59,294 nt of DNA from an uncultured Dorea sp. (GTDB lineage Bacteria; Bacillota; Clostridia; Lachnospirales; Lachnospiraceae): the NCBI GenBank assembly GCA_945870325.1, contig CAMBRQ010000014.1, positions 1-59,294 of the forward strand. Reading direction: 5' to 3'. How positions within the stretch are numbered: the first letter of the stretch is position 1; every line of letters starts with the position of its first letter. Made by a program: the position numbers and the translations under genes. Below the pieces are notes generated by a model, which saw only the letters and a program-made list of their open reading frames with translations, did no database searches and was not told where the DNA came from. Shown in pieces: positions 8,233-18,145 of the stretch.

Positions 8233-8267
8233 TGAAGAAAAAGCCCGTAATGTGGGCTTTTTCTTCG
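8233..8267. terminator. Bidirectional terminator between convergent genes
   Basis: GAAGAAAAAGCCC (8234-8246) is the perfect complement of GGGCTTTTTCTTC (8254-8266). There is a T-rich arm on either strand, so it can end both the MerR gene and the minus-strand YkgJ-type gene. Confidence 0.9.
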
Positions 8268-8270
8268 CTG

Positions 8271-8951
8271 CTAAGAAAGAATATCTGTTGGTTTTACAGT
8301 TTTTTCTAATCTGGTATAAAACTGACTGTAAAAATCTACTTCTGGCAGAAATGGATTCCGATAAAACTGGTTCAGGATATACAGACTTAATTGCCGTACG
8401 ATACTGTCAATATTTTCGGGATTGCTTTGCCGTACATAATCCTGCAGTTCTTTCAGATAATAGTGCCAGTCAGAGACGTATTTCTCATATCTTTTTGTAT
8501 CTTCTGTGTCAATCCATTTTCGAATCTTTACTTTGCTCTTATTAGGCTTCGGGCATTCATGTACTTGAAGGAAATACCGGAAGGAGTGATTCTCATAGTA
8601 TCGTCCCAGCGGGAAGATCCGGCAGATTCCAGGACGTATGGGATGAATACTGCACCGCCCGTTGTTGTCCAGGAATGCACAGGCTTCCTTTTCTCCAGCC
8701 ATCTTAAGATTCGGAAGGATAAGGCCGTCTACAATATTTAATTCAATGTATTCATTCAGCAATTCATCGAAGGATTTCTTTAATCCTGTAGAAATGCGGT
8801 GTATGTCCAGTGGATCCAGGATAATGGATGATCCCATGCCGTGGCAGCAGGAAGAACAGCCCTGGCAGCCGCCGCAGTCTGCTTTGACCATGTCGTTAAG
8901 TTCATAGAACTTACCATCGGATATTTCATGAATGTCTATTTCTCGTAACAT
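8271..8951 (-). CDS. YkgJ-family cysteine-cluster protein
   Basis: This is a 226-residue protein with a dense N-terminal cysteine cluster (DCGGCQGCSSCC, Cys about 26, 29, 32, 35, 36). It also has the family's second metal-site block CAFLDNNGRCSIHPIRPGICR-like near residues 90-115. The UPF0153/YkgJ family is predicted to bind zinc or an iron-sulfur cluster, and its biological role is not established. The start at 8951 is supported by AAGGAG eight bases upstream; the longer frame adds 31 residues that overlap a hairpin and is rejected. It is divergent from sbcD. Confidence 0.82.
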   Translation of the reverse strand: MLREIDIHEISDGKFYELNDMVKADCGGCQGCSSCCHGMGSSIILDPLDIHRISTGLKKSFDELLNEYIELNIVDGLILPNLKMAGEKEACAFLDNNGRCSIHPIRPGICRIFPLGRYYENHSFRYFLQVHECPKPNKSKVKIRKWIDTEDTKRYEKYVSDWHYYLKELQDYVRQSNPENIDSIVRQLSLYILNQFYRNPFLPEVDFYSQFYTRLEKTVKPTDILS

Positions 8952-8986
8952 ATATATACTCCTTAGATTGATTTTTATAATGATTG

Positions 8987-9022
8987 CAGGAATCATCCTA
9001 TGTGGATATAGGGATGTTCCTG
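8987..9022. other. Hairpin in the divergent ykgJ-like/sbcD intergenic region
   Basis: CAGGAA and TTCCTG pair at the base. ATCCTAT and ATAGGGAT (one bulged G) pair above, with a six-base loop. No T tract follows on either strand, so it is not a simple terminator; it may be an operator or a 5' UTR structure. Confidence 0.5.
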
Positions 9023-9114
9023 GTGTGGGAATGAGACGTAGCAAATTAGTCTTGCTAGATAAGAAGATTATAGTGTAAGATAGTTTCAGATGTAAATAGG
9101 AAGGATTTGTTTTT

Positions 9115-10269
9115 ATGAAGTTTTTTCATCTGTCTGACTTGCATATTGGCAAGCAGCTTCATCATTACAATTTAAGAGAGGATCAGGAGGTGATTCTGGG
9201 AGAGGTGATTCGTTATGCAGAAGAACTTCATCCGGATGCGATTGTGATTGCGGGAGACATCTATGACAAATCTGTGCCATCGGCAGAGGCGGTGACCATA
9301 TTTGATGAGTTCCTGACAGGGCTGTCTGTGATCGAACCGGGTATTCCTATATTAATCATCAGTGGGAATCATGATTCGGCGGAGCGCCTTCAGTATGCCT
9401 CGGCAATTCTAAAGAGGCACCAGATTCACCTGGCAGGAAATGCTCCGGCGACAAGTGCGGAGCATATGGAGAAAGTGACGCTGACGGATGAATATGGAGA
9501 AGTAGACTTCTATTTGTTGCCGTTTTTAAAACCTTCTTATGTAAGAAATGTATTTGAAGAAGAGATGTCGGAAACCTATACAGAGGCAGTAAAGAAATTA
9601 TTGGATAGGGAAAAGATTGATTATAATAGCAAAAGAAATGTATTAATTTCTCATCAGTTTTATACCGGAGGAAGTAAGCCTGAGACCTGTGATTCGGAGA
9701 CCTTTTCCGTAGGGGGAATTGATAATGTGGATGTGGAAAGTGTGAAGAATTTCGATTATGTAGCATTGGGACATCTACACGGTCCACAGACTGTAGGAGC
9801 GCATCATATCCGTTATTGCGGAACTTTGCTGAAATACTCAGTCAGTGAATGGAAACATAAGAAGACGCTCACTGTTGTAACACTAGAGGAGAACGGTAAA
9901 GAGCCGAAGATTGAATTGCTGCCTCTCCATCCGATTCGGAATGTGCAAAAGAAGAGGGGAAGTCTGAGGGAGATACTGGATCAGGCATTAGAATCAGAGA
10001 AGGATGACTATATCAGCGTGACTTTAACGGATGAGATCGATCCGTATAAGCCGAAAGAACAGTTGGAGAAGGTCTTCACTCATATTCTGGAGGTACGTGT
10101 AGACAATACCAGAACCAGGAATAAGTTGCAGGAAATGGATGAAGAACTGGTGGTGAAGGATCCTTTGGAGAGTTTTGCTGATTTCTACCAGGAGATACAG
10201 GGCAAGCCGATGAATGAAGAAGAGATTAAGATTATGCTGGAGATTCTGGAGGATGCAAAGGAGGGGTAA
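9115..10269 (+). CDS. sbcD: Exonuclease SbcCD subunit D (Mre11-type nuclease)
   Basis: This 384-residue metallophosphoesterase nuclease is partner of SbcC. It processes DNA hairpins and blocked double-strand ends. Metal-binding motifs appear in order: SDLHIGKQL (about 7-15), AGDIYDKS (about 45), SGNHDSAERL (about 84), SHQF (about 182) and LGHLHGPQ (about 220). The length is normal for the family. The start is supported by AGGAAGG upstream. The sbcD stop is three bases from the sbcC GTG start, so the two are translated together. Confidence 0.96.
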   Translation: MKFFHLSDLHIGKQLHHYNLREDQEVILGEVIRYAEELHPDAIVIAGDIYDKSVPSAEAVTIFDEFLTGLSVIEPGIPILIISGNHDSAERLQYASAILKRHQIHLAGNAPATSAEHMEKVTLTDEYGEVDFYLLPFLKPSYVRNVFEEEMSETYTEAVKKLLDREKIDYNSKRNVLISHQFYTGGSKPETCDSETFSVGGIDNVDVESVKNFDYVALGHLHGPQTVGAHHIRYCGTLLKYSVSEWKHKKTLTVVTLEENGKEPKIELLPLHPIRNVQKKRGSLREILDQALESEKDDYISVTLTDEIDPYKPKEQLEKVFTHILEVRVDNTRTRNKLQEMDEELVVKDPLESFADFYQEIQGKPMNEEEIKIMLEILEDAKEG

Positions 10270-10272
10270 GAG

Positions 10273-13200
10273 GTGAAGCCGATCAAGTTAGTGATGTCAG
10301 CATTTGGATCATATGCGGGAAAAGAAGTTATAGATTTTGAGAAAGTACAGCATGGCTTATTTCTGATTACCGGTGATACAGGAGCGGGGAAGACAACCAT
10401 ATTCGATGCGATTACCTATGCTTTGTATGACCAGACGAGCGGTGGAAAGCGGGATGGGAATATGATGCGGAGCCAGTATGCATCCGAAGATACGGATACG
10501 TATGTGGAGTATACATTTTCCTATCGGGAAGAGATCTATACGATTCGCAGGAATCCGGAATATACCAGGATTGGAAAACGTCGGTATGCGGACGGATCGC
10601 CGCGTTACGTAAAGGAGACTCCGAAAGTGGAACTGATCCTTCCGGATGGCAGCACCTATCACGGTAAGAAGCGTGATACGGATCAGAAGATTGTAGAGAT
10701 TATGGGATTGGATGCAGATCAGTTTACGCAGATTGCCATGATTGCCCAGGGAGATTTCCTAAAACTTCTCCATGCAGAATCCAAAGAGCGCAAAAGAATA
10801 TTTTCCAGGATATTCCACACCGGGTTATATTATCGGGTACAGGAGGAGTTGAAGAGAAAGTCGGGGCAACTCTATTATCAGTTGGAGGATAATCTGCGGG
10901 ATGTAAAGCAGGAGATGAGCCGGGTGGAATATGACGGGGATTCAGAGGCCGGAAAAAAGTGGGGGCAGTTTAAAGAATTGTCTGTCGTGCCATATGAAGA
11001 AGTAATGGAAGTTCTGAAGAATATTATGAAAGAAGGACTTAGTCTGGAGAAATCCAAAAAGAAAGCGGCAGAAGTGCTTCAGGGGCAGTTGGATGAATTA
11101 AATGGAAGGAAGAAAGAGGGGGAGACTCTGAATCAGTTATTTGTTTCGCTGGAGAGTGTCAAAAAATTAAGTGAGAAACTTTTGGAGGAGCGAGGCGAAT
11201 ACCAAAAGATCCAAGAGAAGTTTAAAACTGCGAAGCGGGCAGAAAAGGTGGCATTGCAGGAGACACGGCTTGATCATCTTCAGGAAATGATAGAGAAGAA
11301 CCATAAAGTATTGGAAGATATTGGCCGTGAATTAGACGCAGCCAGAATCCGGGCAGCAGAATTGAAAAAGACGAAAGCGCAAAAGGAACAGGAATATAAA
11401 GAAATTGAAAAAAAGAATGTGGCAGAGATTATTCGGATACAGGATGCATTGCCCCAATATGACCAGATTGAGCAGTTGAGGAAGCAGTATTCAGAGGGGG
11501 AAAAGGAGAAGGCAGATAAGCAGAAACAGCAAGGGAAGATCAAGCACAGTTTGGATGTATTAAATCAACGAAAGTTACAGGCAGAACAGATTCAGGAGGA
11601 ATATGCAGGAAGTAGTGGAAAGATGGAAGGGCTTCAGTTGCGGGTAACCCAGCAGAAGAACCGGCTTGAAGAATTAAAGCGGTTGAGAACTCGGTGGAGA
11701 GAAATTGAAGGCATGGAAGAAACGTGCCGGAAAAGAAAGGCGGAGTCTGAGAGGGAGCAGGGAAAATACCTGAAAGAACTGTTGGCTTATGAAGAGAAAT
11801 ATCAGGCATTTATGGAAGAACAGGCAGGAATTCTTGCCGGGCAGTTAGAAGCAGGGAAGCCCTGTCCGGTGTGCGGATCTTGTGAGCATCCGGCAATTCG
11901 AAGATTATCGGAAGGTGCGCCTACTCAAAAAGAAGTAGAACTGGCAAAAGAGAGTAGAGACAGGGCAGAAGTTAATCGGGATACTACGGCAGCTGCATTA
12001 CGGGAACTTATGGTTCGATATCAGGTGGAATGGGAGACATTTGACAGGGAATACCGGAGAATCGCCAGGGAAGTTCCGATAGACCAGGAGAACGTGAAAC
12101 GGGAAGGACAAGACGAAGTAAAGGCGGAAATTGTAAAGCAAGAAATAGCAGTCCGTATACAGAAGAGTATTACAGATTGTGAGTATAAAGCAGACCAGTT
12201 TAGCGATGAACTTAAACGGATGAGAATGCAGGCTGAGCAATTCGAGCATGCGAAGAAGGAACTGCAAGAACTCCAAAAGGAACTGAATGATTTGGAAGTA
12301 ATCTATGCTGAAGGAGAGGCTAGACTGGCAGAGGTGCTGCTGACCTTAAAGCAGTTGGAATCTGAGATCCGAACCAAGAGTGAGAGATTGCCGTTGCCTT
12401 CGCGAAAACAAGCTGGGGAGCGTCTGGAGAAACTGCAGACTGATATGGAGAATGCAAGAAAGGAATATGTACGTGCCAGTCAAGAAGAACAGCGATCCGT
12501 AGAGACAATGAAGCAGTTAGAGGGGCAGAAGAAAAGCAGCCAGGAAGCACTTGTGGATCAGATGGCAGAAGAAGAGAAGCAAAAGGATGTGTTCTATACG
12601 GTGCTTCGGGAACAGGATTTTAAAGATGAAACTGAATATCATATGGGCAAGATGAATCCAAAGGATATGGCTTTGCTAGAAGAAAGCCTCCGTTCTTATG
12701 AAACACGAGTTGGTGAAGTGTCCGGACGCAGAAAGTCGCTGGAGGAACAATTGGAAGGTAAAGCAGTGGTGGATCTTACAAAGATTCAGGAAGAAATGAA
12801 TCAGACCAGCCAGATGCAGAAAAAGGAGCAGGATGAATACATGCGTCTGTACAGTATGAATAAGAAGAACAGAGAGGTAAGAGAGCAGTTAAAACGCCAT
12901 TTCGAAAAGAAAGGTGACCTGCAGAAGCAGTATGAACTGATGGGGAATCTGAGCAGAACTGCAAACGGGAGTTTGAGTGGAACAGTAAAACTGGATTTTG
13001 AGACCTATGTCCAGCGGCAGTATTTTAAGCAGATTATCTATGCAGCCAATAAGAGGCTGGTGCAGATGACATCCAATGAATTCATCTTGCAGTGCAGAGA
13101 AGTGAAGAATCTCGGAAGCCAGGGACAGGCAGGACTTGATCTGGATGTCTATCATATGGCCAGTGACTCCGTAAGAGATGTGAAGACCCTGTCTGGCGGA

Positions 13201-13491
13201 GAGTCTTTTATGGCATCCTTGTCAATGGCGCTTGGGCTCGCAGATATTGTCCAGAATACCGCAGGCGCAATCCGTCTGGACACCATGTTTGTAGACGAGG
13301 GCTTTGGTTCACTGGATGATGCGGCAAGAGAGCAGGCTATCAAGGTTCTGAATAATCTGGCGGACGAGGAACGTCTGGTTGGAATCATCTCTCATGTGAA
13401 TGAGTTGAAAGAGCAGATTGACTGCAAACTGCTGGTGAAACGAACCGATCGTGGCAGCCATGCCTGGTGGGGTGATGAGACCAGTTGTTGA
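10273..13491 (+). CDS. sbcC: Exonuclease SbcCD subunit C (Rad50-type ATPase)
   Basis: This 1072-residue SMC-like ATPase has a Walker A (GDTGAGKTTIFDA, about 34-46), a Q-loop region (QIAMIAQGDFLKLL), and long coiled coils on both sides of a zinc hook. The hook is CPVCG near residue 532. The C-terminal ABC signature LSGGE (about 975) and Walker B (TMFVDEGFGSLDD) are seen. With SbcD it forms the ATP-driven nuclease that opens hairpins and palindromes, relevant in a region carrying several palindromes. The start is GTG, with GGAGGGG overlapping the end of sbcD as ribosome-binding site. Confidence 0.97.
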   Translation: MKPIKLVMSAFGSYAGKEVIDFEKVQHGLFLITGDTGAGKTTIFDAITYALYDQTSGGKRDGNMMRSQYASEDTDTYVEYTFSYREEIYTIRRNPEYTRIGKRRYADGSPRYVKETPKVELILPDGSTYHGKKRDTDQKIVEIMGLDADQFTQIAMIAQGDFLKLLHAESKERKRIFSRIFHTGLYYRVQEELKRKSGQLYYQLEDNLRDVKQEMSRVEYDGDSEAGKKWGQFKELSVVPYEEVMEVLKNIMKEGLSLEKSKKKAAEVLQGQLDELNGRKKEGETLNQLFVSLESVKKLSEKLLEERGEYQKIQEKFKTAKRAEKVALQETRLDHLQEMIEKNHKVLEDIGRELDAARIRAAELKKTKAQKEQEYKEIEKKNVAEIIRIQDALPQYDQIEQLRKQYSEGEKEKADKQKQQGKIKHSLDVLNQRKLQAEQIQEEYAGSSGKMEGLQLRVTQQKNRLEELKRLRTRWREIEGMEETCRKRKAESEREQGKYLKELLAYEEKYQAFMEEQAGILAGQLEAGKPCPVCGSCEHPAIRRLSEGAPTQKEVELAKESRDRAEVNRDTTAAALRELMVRYQVEWETFDREYRRIAREVPIDQENVKREGQDEVKAEIVKQEIAVRIQKSITDCEYKADQFSDELKRMRMQAEQFEHAKKELQELQKELNDLEVIYAEGEARLAEVLLTLKQLESEIRTKSERLPLPSRKQAGERLEKLQTDMENARKEYVRASQEEQRSVETMKQLEGQKKSSQEALVDQMAEEEKQKDVFYTVLREQDFKDETEYHMGKMNPKDMALLEESLRSYETRVGEVSGRRKSLEEQLEGKAVVDLTKIQEEMNQTSQMQKKEQDEYMRLYSMNKKNREVREQLKRHFEKKGDLQKQYELMGNLSRTANGSLSGTVKLDFETYVQRQYFKQIIYAANKRLVQMTSNEFILQCREVKNLGSQGQAGLDLDVYHMASDSVRDVKTLSGGESFMASLSMALGLADIVQNTAGAIRLDTMFVDEGFGSLDDAAREQAIKVLNNLADEERLVGIISHVNELKEQIDCKLLVKRTDRGSHAWWGDETSC

Positions 13492-13604
13492 AAATGGCTT
13501 GTATATAGATAGCATTTGTGGAATAATAAAGAATATTGCAAGTGAAATCTGATACCGTATGGTAGTACAAGTAAGAGACACATAAGACAAGAAAGGATAA
13601 TAAG

Positions 13605-14741
13605 ATGAAATATGACTATCTAATCGTAGGTGCCGGATTATTCGGCTCCATTTTCGCATACGAAGCAAAAAAGGCAGGAAAGAAGGTGCTGGTCATTGAC
13701 CGGCGCAGCCATGTCGGTGGTAACATCTATACAAAAGAAGTGGAAGGAATCCAGGTACATGAATATGGTGCTCACATATTCCACACTTCAGACAAAGAGG
13801 TATGGGATTATATTCAGCAGTTTGCAGAATTCAATCGTTATACCAACAGCCCGGTTGCCAGATACAAGGATGAATTATATAATCTTCCATTCAATATGAA
13901 TACATTCAGCAAGATGTGGGGAATCTCCATGCCATCCGAGGCAAGAGAGATTATTGAACGCCAGATTAAAGAGGCGGGAATCACGGATCCTCAGAACTTA
14001 GAAGAACAGGCGATCTCTTTGGTAGGACGAGATATCTACGAGAAACTGGTCAAAGGCTACACGGAGAAGCAATGGGGCAAGAGAGCAACTGAACTCCCAA
14101 GTTTCATCATTCGACGCCTCCCGGTACGATTCGTTTATGATAATAACTATTTTAATGACAAATACCAGGGCATCCCGGTAGGCGGCTACACCCAGATCAT
14201 AGAAAAGATGCTGGAAGGAATCGAAGTGCGTCTCGAGACAGACTTCTTCCAGAACCGCCAGGCATTAGAAGCCGAAGCCACAGACATCGTATTCACCGGA
14301 ATGATTGATGCCTATTACGATTATTGCTACGGCGAATTAGAATACCGAAGCCTGAGATTCGAGACCGAGACACTTGATGTAGAAAACTATCAGGGTAACG
14401 CCGTAGTCAACTATACAGAATACGAGATCCCATACACCAGGATCATAGAGCACAAGCATTTTGAATACAGATGCCAGGGCGGCTATGGAAACACAGCCAC
14501 ACCAGCCAATCCCAAGACCGTAATCACCCGCGAATACCCCGCTTCCTGGTCAAGAGGAGAAGAACCCTATTATCCAATGAACGACGAGAAGAATAATGCG
14601 CTATATGAACAGTATAAAGCCCTCGCAGCCAGAGAATCTCACGTTATTTTCGGCGGACGCCTCGGTATGTATCGCTATTACGACATGCACCAGGTAGTAT
14701 CCGAAGCCCTGAAATGCGTCAGAGAAAAAGCATATCCCTAA
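13605..14741 (+). CDS. glf: UDP-galactopyranose mutase
   Basis: This is a 378-residue flavoenzyme that converts UDP-galactopyranose to UDP-galactofuranose for surface glycans. The N-terminal FAD dinucleotide fold is clear (YDYLIVGAGLFGS, residues 3-15; IDRRSHVGGNIYT, about 31). Family motifs EYGAHIFHT (about 49) and the C-terminal GGRLGMYRYYDMHQV are intact. The start follows AAGGATAATAAG. No glycosyltransferase or polysaccharide cluster flanks it. Its second half is richer in C-ending codons (GCC, ATC, ACC) than most neighbours, a mild compositional shift. Confidence 0.96.
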   Translation: MKYDYLIVGAGLFGSIFAYEAKKAGKKVLVIDRRSHVGGNIYTKEVEGIQVHEYGAHIFHTSDKEVWDYIQQFAEFNRYTNSPVARYKDELYNLPFNMNTFSKMWGISMPSEAREIIERQIKEAGITDPQNLEEQAISLVGRDIYEKLVKGYTEKQWGKRATELPSFIIRRLPVRFVYDNNYFNDKYQGIPVGGYTQIIEKMLEGIEVRLETDFFQNRQALEAEATDIVFTGMIDAYYDYCYGELEYRSLRFETETLDVENYQGNAVVNYTEYEIPYTRIIEHKHFEYRCQGGYGNTATPANPKTVITREYPASWSRGEEPYYPMNDEKNNALYEQYKALAARESHVIFGGRLGMYRYYDMHQVVSEALKCVREKAYP

Positions 14742-14770
14742 GCAAACAATTCAGGGGCGTTTTTAATGGA

Positions 14771-14849
14771 GGTGAAATCCACTGCTTACAGAGACTTAGG
14801 CATGAGGGCTCTCCCGAATGTCTTAGTCGCAGTTAGCAGTTAGTTCACC
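14771..14849. repeat. Layered palindromic element between glf and pyrG
   Basis: Nested arms pair in order. GGTGAA (14771) pairs with TTCACC (14844). ACTGC (14781) pairs with GCAGT (14829). GACTTAGGCAT (14793) pairs with ATGTCTTAGTC (14818) with one mismatch and one wobble. A GA/GA internal pair follows, then GGG-CTCT-CCC at the tip. It lies between the convergent 3' ends of glf and pyrG and has no T tract. It resembles a structured RNA or the end hairpin of an IS200/IS605-type element, but no transposase is near; I do not recognise it. Confidence 0.6.
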
Positions 14850-14910
14850 GTAATGTTGCCCCGTTTGCGTGGGATATGCTTTTTCGATGAAATGCGTACA
14901 CTCTATTAAA

Positions 14911-16521
14911 TTACTTCTCGCTCTTATACTCAAGCGCCGCCTCGATAAATCCACGGAACAATGGATGAGGTCTGTTCGGTCTGGATTTCAATTCCGGATG
15001 TGCCTGGGTTGCAATAAACCAAGGGTGTTCCGGAATCTCAATCATCTCTACAATTCTGCCATCCGGAGACAAACCGGAGAGCATCATACCGTGGGATGAC
15101 AGATCGTCACGGAAATCATTATTTACTTCATAACGGTGCCGATGACGTTCTTTAATCTCTTCTGTGCCATAAAGTTTATACGCTTTGGAAGATTTGTTAA
15201 GCACACAAGGATAAGCTCCAAGTCTCAAAGTGCCGCCGATATCTTCAATTCCAATCTGCTCCGGCATGATATGGATAACCGGATGTGTTGTATGGGAATC
15301 AAGTTCTGCACTATGTGCATCGTTATATCCAAGAACATTTCTTGCGAATTCTACAATTGCCAGCTGCATTCCAAGACAAAGTCCTAAGAATGGGACATTG
15401 TGCGTACGGGCGTATTTGATTGCTTCCAATTTGCCGTCGATTCCGCGATTGCCGAAGCCTCCCGGTACAAGGATACCGCTGACATCTCCCAGTATCTCAT
15501 CTACGTTATCTGCTGTTACGGTCTCAGAATCAATCCATTTGATATTTACAGTTGCACGGCTGAAGATACCTCCATGCTTCAAAGCCTCTACTACGCTGAT
15601 ATATGCGTCATGGAGCTGGATGTATTTTCCAACCAAAGCAACAGTTACTTCGGTATTCGGATTCTTCAGGTAATCCACCATCTCTCTCCAATCCTTTAAG
15701 TCCGGTTCCGGACAGTCCAGATGCAGGCATTCACAGACAACTCCTGCCAGATTCTCTTCTTCCATAGCAAGAGGAGCCTCGTACAGATATTCTACATCCA
15801 GATTCTGCAATACGTATTTAGATGGTACATTACAGAAGAGAGCAATCTTATCTTTAATTCCAACATCAAGAGGATGTTCGGAGCGGCATACAAGAATATC
15901 CGGTTGGATTCCCATACCCTGGAGATCCTTTACGCTTGCCTGGGTAGGCTTAGTCTTCATCTCCTGAGATGCGCGCAGGTAAGGAATCAGTGTAACATGA
16001 ATCAGGATGACGTTTTCACGTCCTTTCTCATGCTGGAACTGGCGGATGGCTTCAAGGAAAGGCTGACTTTCGATGTCACCAACGGTTCCGCCGACTTCGA
16101 TAATGGCAATTTCCGTATTTTCAGCGGCAGGGTTACGGTAGAAACGGTCCTTGATCTCATTTGTGATGTGAGGGATTACCTGTACGGTCCCTCCGCCGAA
16201 ATCTCCCCGGCGTTCCTTCTGAAGAACAGACCAGTAGATTTTGCCGGTCGTAACGTTAGAATTCTTCCCCAGACTTTCATCAATGAATCTTTCATAGTGT
16301 CCTAAGTCAAGGTCAGTCTCGGCACCGTCATCGGTTACGAATACTTCTCCGTGCTGAACAGGGTTCATAGTACCCGGGTCAATATTAATGTAAGGATCGA
16401 ATTTCTGCATGGTCACAGTATAACCGCGAGCCTTCAACAGGCGGCCAAGAGATGCGGCCGTAATTCCTTTTCCAAGTCCTGATACAACACCACCTGTAAC
16501 AAATACGTATTTTACTGCCAT
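14911..16521 (-). CDS. pyrG: CTP synthase
   Basis: This 536-residue enzyme aminates UTP to CTP with glutamine and ATP. The N-terminal synthetase domain begins [17 protein letters not shown] (P-loop, about 3-20). Substrate motifs [11 protein letters not shown] and the GTVGDIE region are seen. The C-terminal class I glutamine amidotransferase domain carries the nucleophile in [10 protein letters not shown] (about Cys 380) and later His/Glu (AHPELKSRP). The start at 16521 is chosen for AAGGAGG eight bases upstream; the longer frame is rejected. The upstream gene is DUF1846 on the same strand, separated by about 65 bases holding an AT-rich inverted repeat. Confidence 0.97.
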   Translation of the reverse strand: MAVKYVFVTGGVVSGLGKGITAASLGRLLKARGYTVTMQKFDPYINIDPGTMNPVQHGEVFVTDDGAETDLDLGHYERFIDESLGKNSNVTTGKIYWSVLQKERRGDFGGGTVQVIPHITNEIKDRFYRNPAAENTEIAIIEVGGTVGDIESQPFLEAIRQFQHEKGRENVILIHVTLIPYLRASQEMKTKPTQASVKDLQGMGIQPDILVCRSEHPLDVGIKDKIALFCNVPSKYVLQNLDVEYLYEAPLAMEEENLAGVVCECLHLDCPEPDLKDWREMVDYLKNPNTEVTVALVGKYIQLHDAYISVVEALKHGGIFSRATVNIKWIDSETVTADNVDEILGDVSGILVPGGFGNRGIDGKLEAIKYARTHNVPFLGLCLGMQLAIVEFARNVLGYNDAHSAELDSHTTHPVIHIMPEQIGIEDIGGTLRLGAYPCVLNKSSKAYKLYGTEEIKERHRHRYEVNNDFRDDLSSHGMMLSGLSPDGRIVEMIEIPEHPWFIATQAHPELKSRPNRPHPLFRGFIEAALEYKSEK

Positions 16522-16561
16522 AATTTCCTCCTTCAGTTGAATCAATTTGTGTCCTTATATG

Positions 16562-16588
16562 TAATTCTAAAAAAATACTTTAGAATTA
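16562..16588. other. AT-rich perfect inverted repeat upstream of pyrG
   Basis: TAATTCTAAA (16562-16571) and TTTAGAATTA (16579-16588) are perfect complements around a seven-base loop. It overlaps the stop codon of the DUF1846 gene and lies about 40 bases ahead of pyrG. It could be an operator or a weak terminator; neither is proven. Confidence 0.45.
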
Positions 16589-18079
16589 TACACCCTTTTC
16601 ACCGAAAAATACAGAGTTTTTTTCGTACTTTGCTTCAAAAGTAGCCTGTATGGATAATTTCTTAAATTGCTTCATATCTACGGAGCCTACCATAACGGAG
16701 GTATGCGCCTGGCAGCCTTTTAAGTTCGGTAATTGATCCAGTGCACGCTTGGCGATTGGATCGGTCGCAGCACTGACGGACAGTGCAATCAGAACTTCAT
16801 CCGTATGAAGGCGTGGATTCTTACTGCCTTGATACAAGGTTTTTAATTTTTGAATTGGTTCGATGGCTTCCGGGGAAATGACATGGCGTTCATGGTCAAT
16901 GCCTGCCAGTTCCTTCAGAGCGTTCAGCAAAAGTGCAGCAGAAGCACCCAAGAGGTTGGAAGTCTTACCGGTAATCATGCGTCCGTCATGAAGCTGCAGC
17001 GCTGCGGCAGGTCCGTCTGTCTCTTCGGCGCGTTTCAGGGCAGCATCTACAACTGGACGGTCATGAACAGTGATTCCTGCCTGGTTCATTAACATCTCGA
17101 TCTTGCATACTTCGGAATCGGGACATGCACCGATGAGCAGTCGTCTCAGAGAGTCATAATATCTTCGAATAATCTCCTGACAGGAAGCTTCCTTGCAGAC
17201 CTCATCATCGCAGATGCAGTTCCCAGCCATATTTACCCCCATGTCAGTTGGAGACTTGTAGGGGCTTTCGCCGTAGATTTGCTGGAACATCGCTCTCAAG
17301 ACTGGGAAGATCTCTACATCCCGGTTATAGTTTACAGTAGTCTTTCCATAGGCTTCCAGATGGAACGGATCTATCATATTAATATCATTCAGATCGGCGG
17401 TCGCTGCCTCATATGCCAGATTCACCGGATGCTTTAATGGGATGTTCCAGATCGGAAATGTCTCATACTTGGCATATCCTGCGGAAATACCGCGTTTGTG
17501 TTCATGGTATAACTGGGACAGGCAGACAGCCATCTTGCCGCTTCCGGGACCTGGTGCTGTGATAACCACCAGCGGACGGGAAGTTTCTATATAATCATTC
17601 TTGCCATAGCCCTCATCACTTACGATCTGAGGAACATTTGAAGGATAGCCCGGAATCACATAATGGCGGTATACTTTAATGCCGAGTTTTTCCAGACGAT
17701 TTTTGAAAAGGCTGGCGCTTTCCTGACCACGGAATTTCGTGATCACAACACTTCCGACATAGAGCCCATGCTCCTGATATACGGACATCAAACGGAGAAC
17801 GTCCGAATCATAAGTGATTCCCAAGTCCCCTCTGATCTTATTCTTCTCGATATCTTCCGCACTGATGACGATTACAATCTCAGCCTGGTCAGAGAGTTGT
17901 TTTAACATACGGAGCTTGCTGTCAGGCTGGAAGCCAGGCAATACTCTGGAAGCGTGATAATCGTCGAATAATTTGCCTCCGAATTCAAGATATAGTTTGT
18001 GGCCGAACTGTTCAATCCGTTCTTGGATATGAGCAGACTGCATCTGAAGGTATTTTTCATTATCAAATCCTAGTTTCAT
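16586..18079 (-). CDS. DUF1846 family protein
   Basis: This is a 497-residue cytosolic protein matching the DUF1846 family over its length, from the typical start KLGFDNEKYLQMQ to the C-terminal LPNLKGCQAHTSVM region. It contains a P-loop-like stretch VVITAPGPGSGKMAVCLSQ near residue 170 and a Cys-rich patch (NCICDDEVCKEASCQE, about 287-302). The family is widespread in Firmicutes and has no established reaction that I can state. It is read in the same direction as pyrG downstream and divergent from ftsH, with a plausible own promoter. Confidence 0.85.
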   Translation of the reverse strand: MKLGFDNEKYLQMQSAHIQERIEQFGHKLYLEFGGKLFDDYHASRVLPGFQPDSKLRMLKQLSDQAEIVIVISAEDIEKNKIRGDLGITYDSDVLRLMSVYQEHGLYVGSVVITKFRGQESASLFKNRLEKLGIKVYRHYVIPGYPSNVPQIVSDEGYGKNDYIETSRPLVVITAPGPGSGKMAVCLSQLYHEHKRGISAGYAKYETFPIWNIPLKHPVNLAYEAATADLNDINMIDPFHLEAYGKTTVNYNRDVEIFPVLRAMFQQIYGESPYKSPTDMGVNMAGNCICDDEVCKEASCQEIIRRYYDSLRRLLIGACPDSEVCKIEMLMNQAGITVHDRPVVDAALKRAEETDGPAAALQLHDGRMITGKTSNLLGASAALLLNALKELAGIDHERHVISPEAIEPIQKLKTLYQGSKNPRLHTDEVLIALSVSAATDPIAKRALDQLPNLKGCQAHTSVMVGSVDMKQFKKLSIQATFEAKYEKNSVFFGEKGV

Positions 18080-18145
18080 ATGTACTCATTCCCCTTGTTT
18101 TTCTATTTAAAATATTACGCTTTAAGTATAAGCACTATTATTCAA

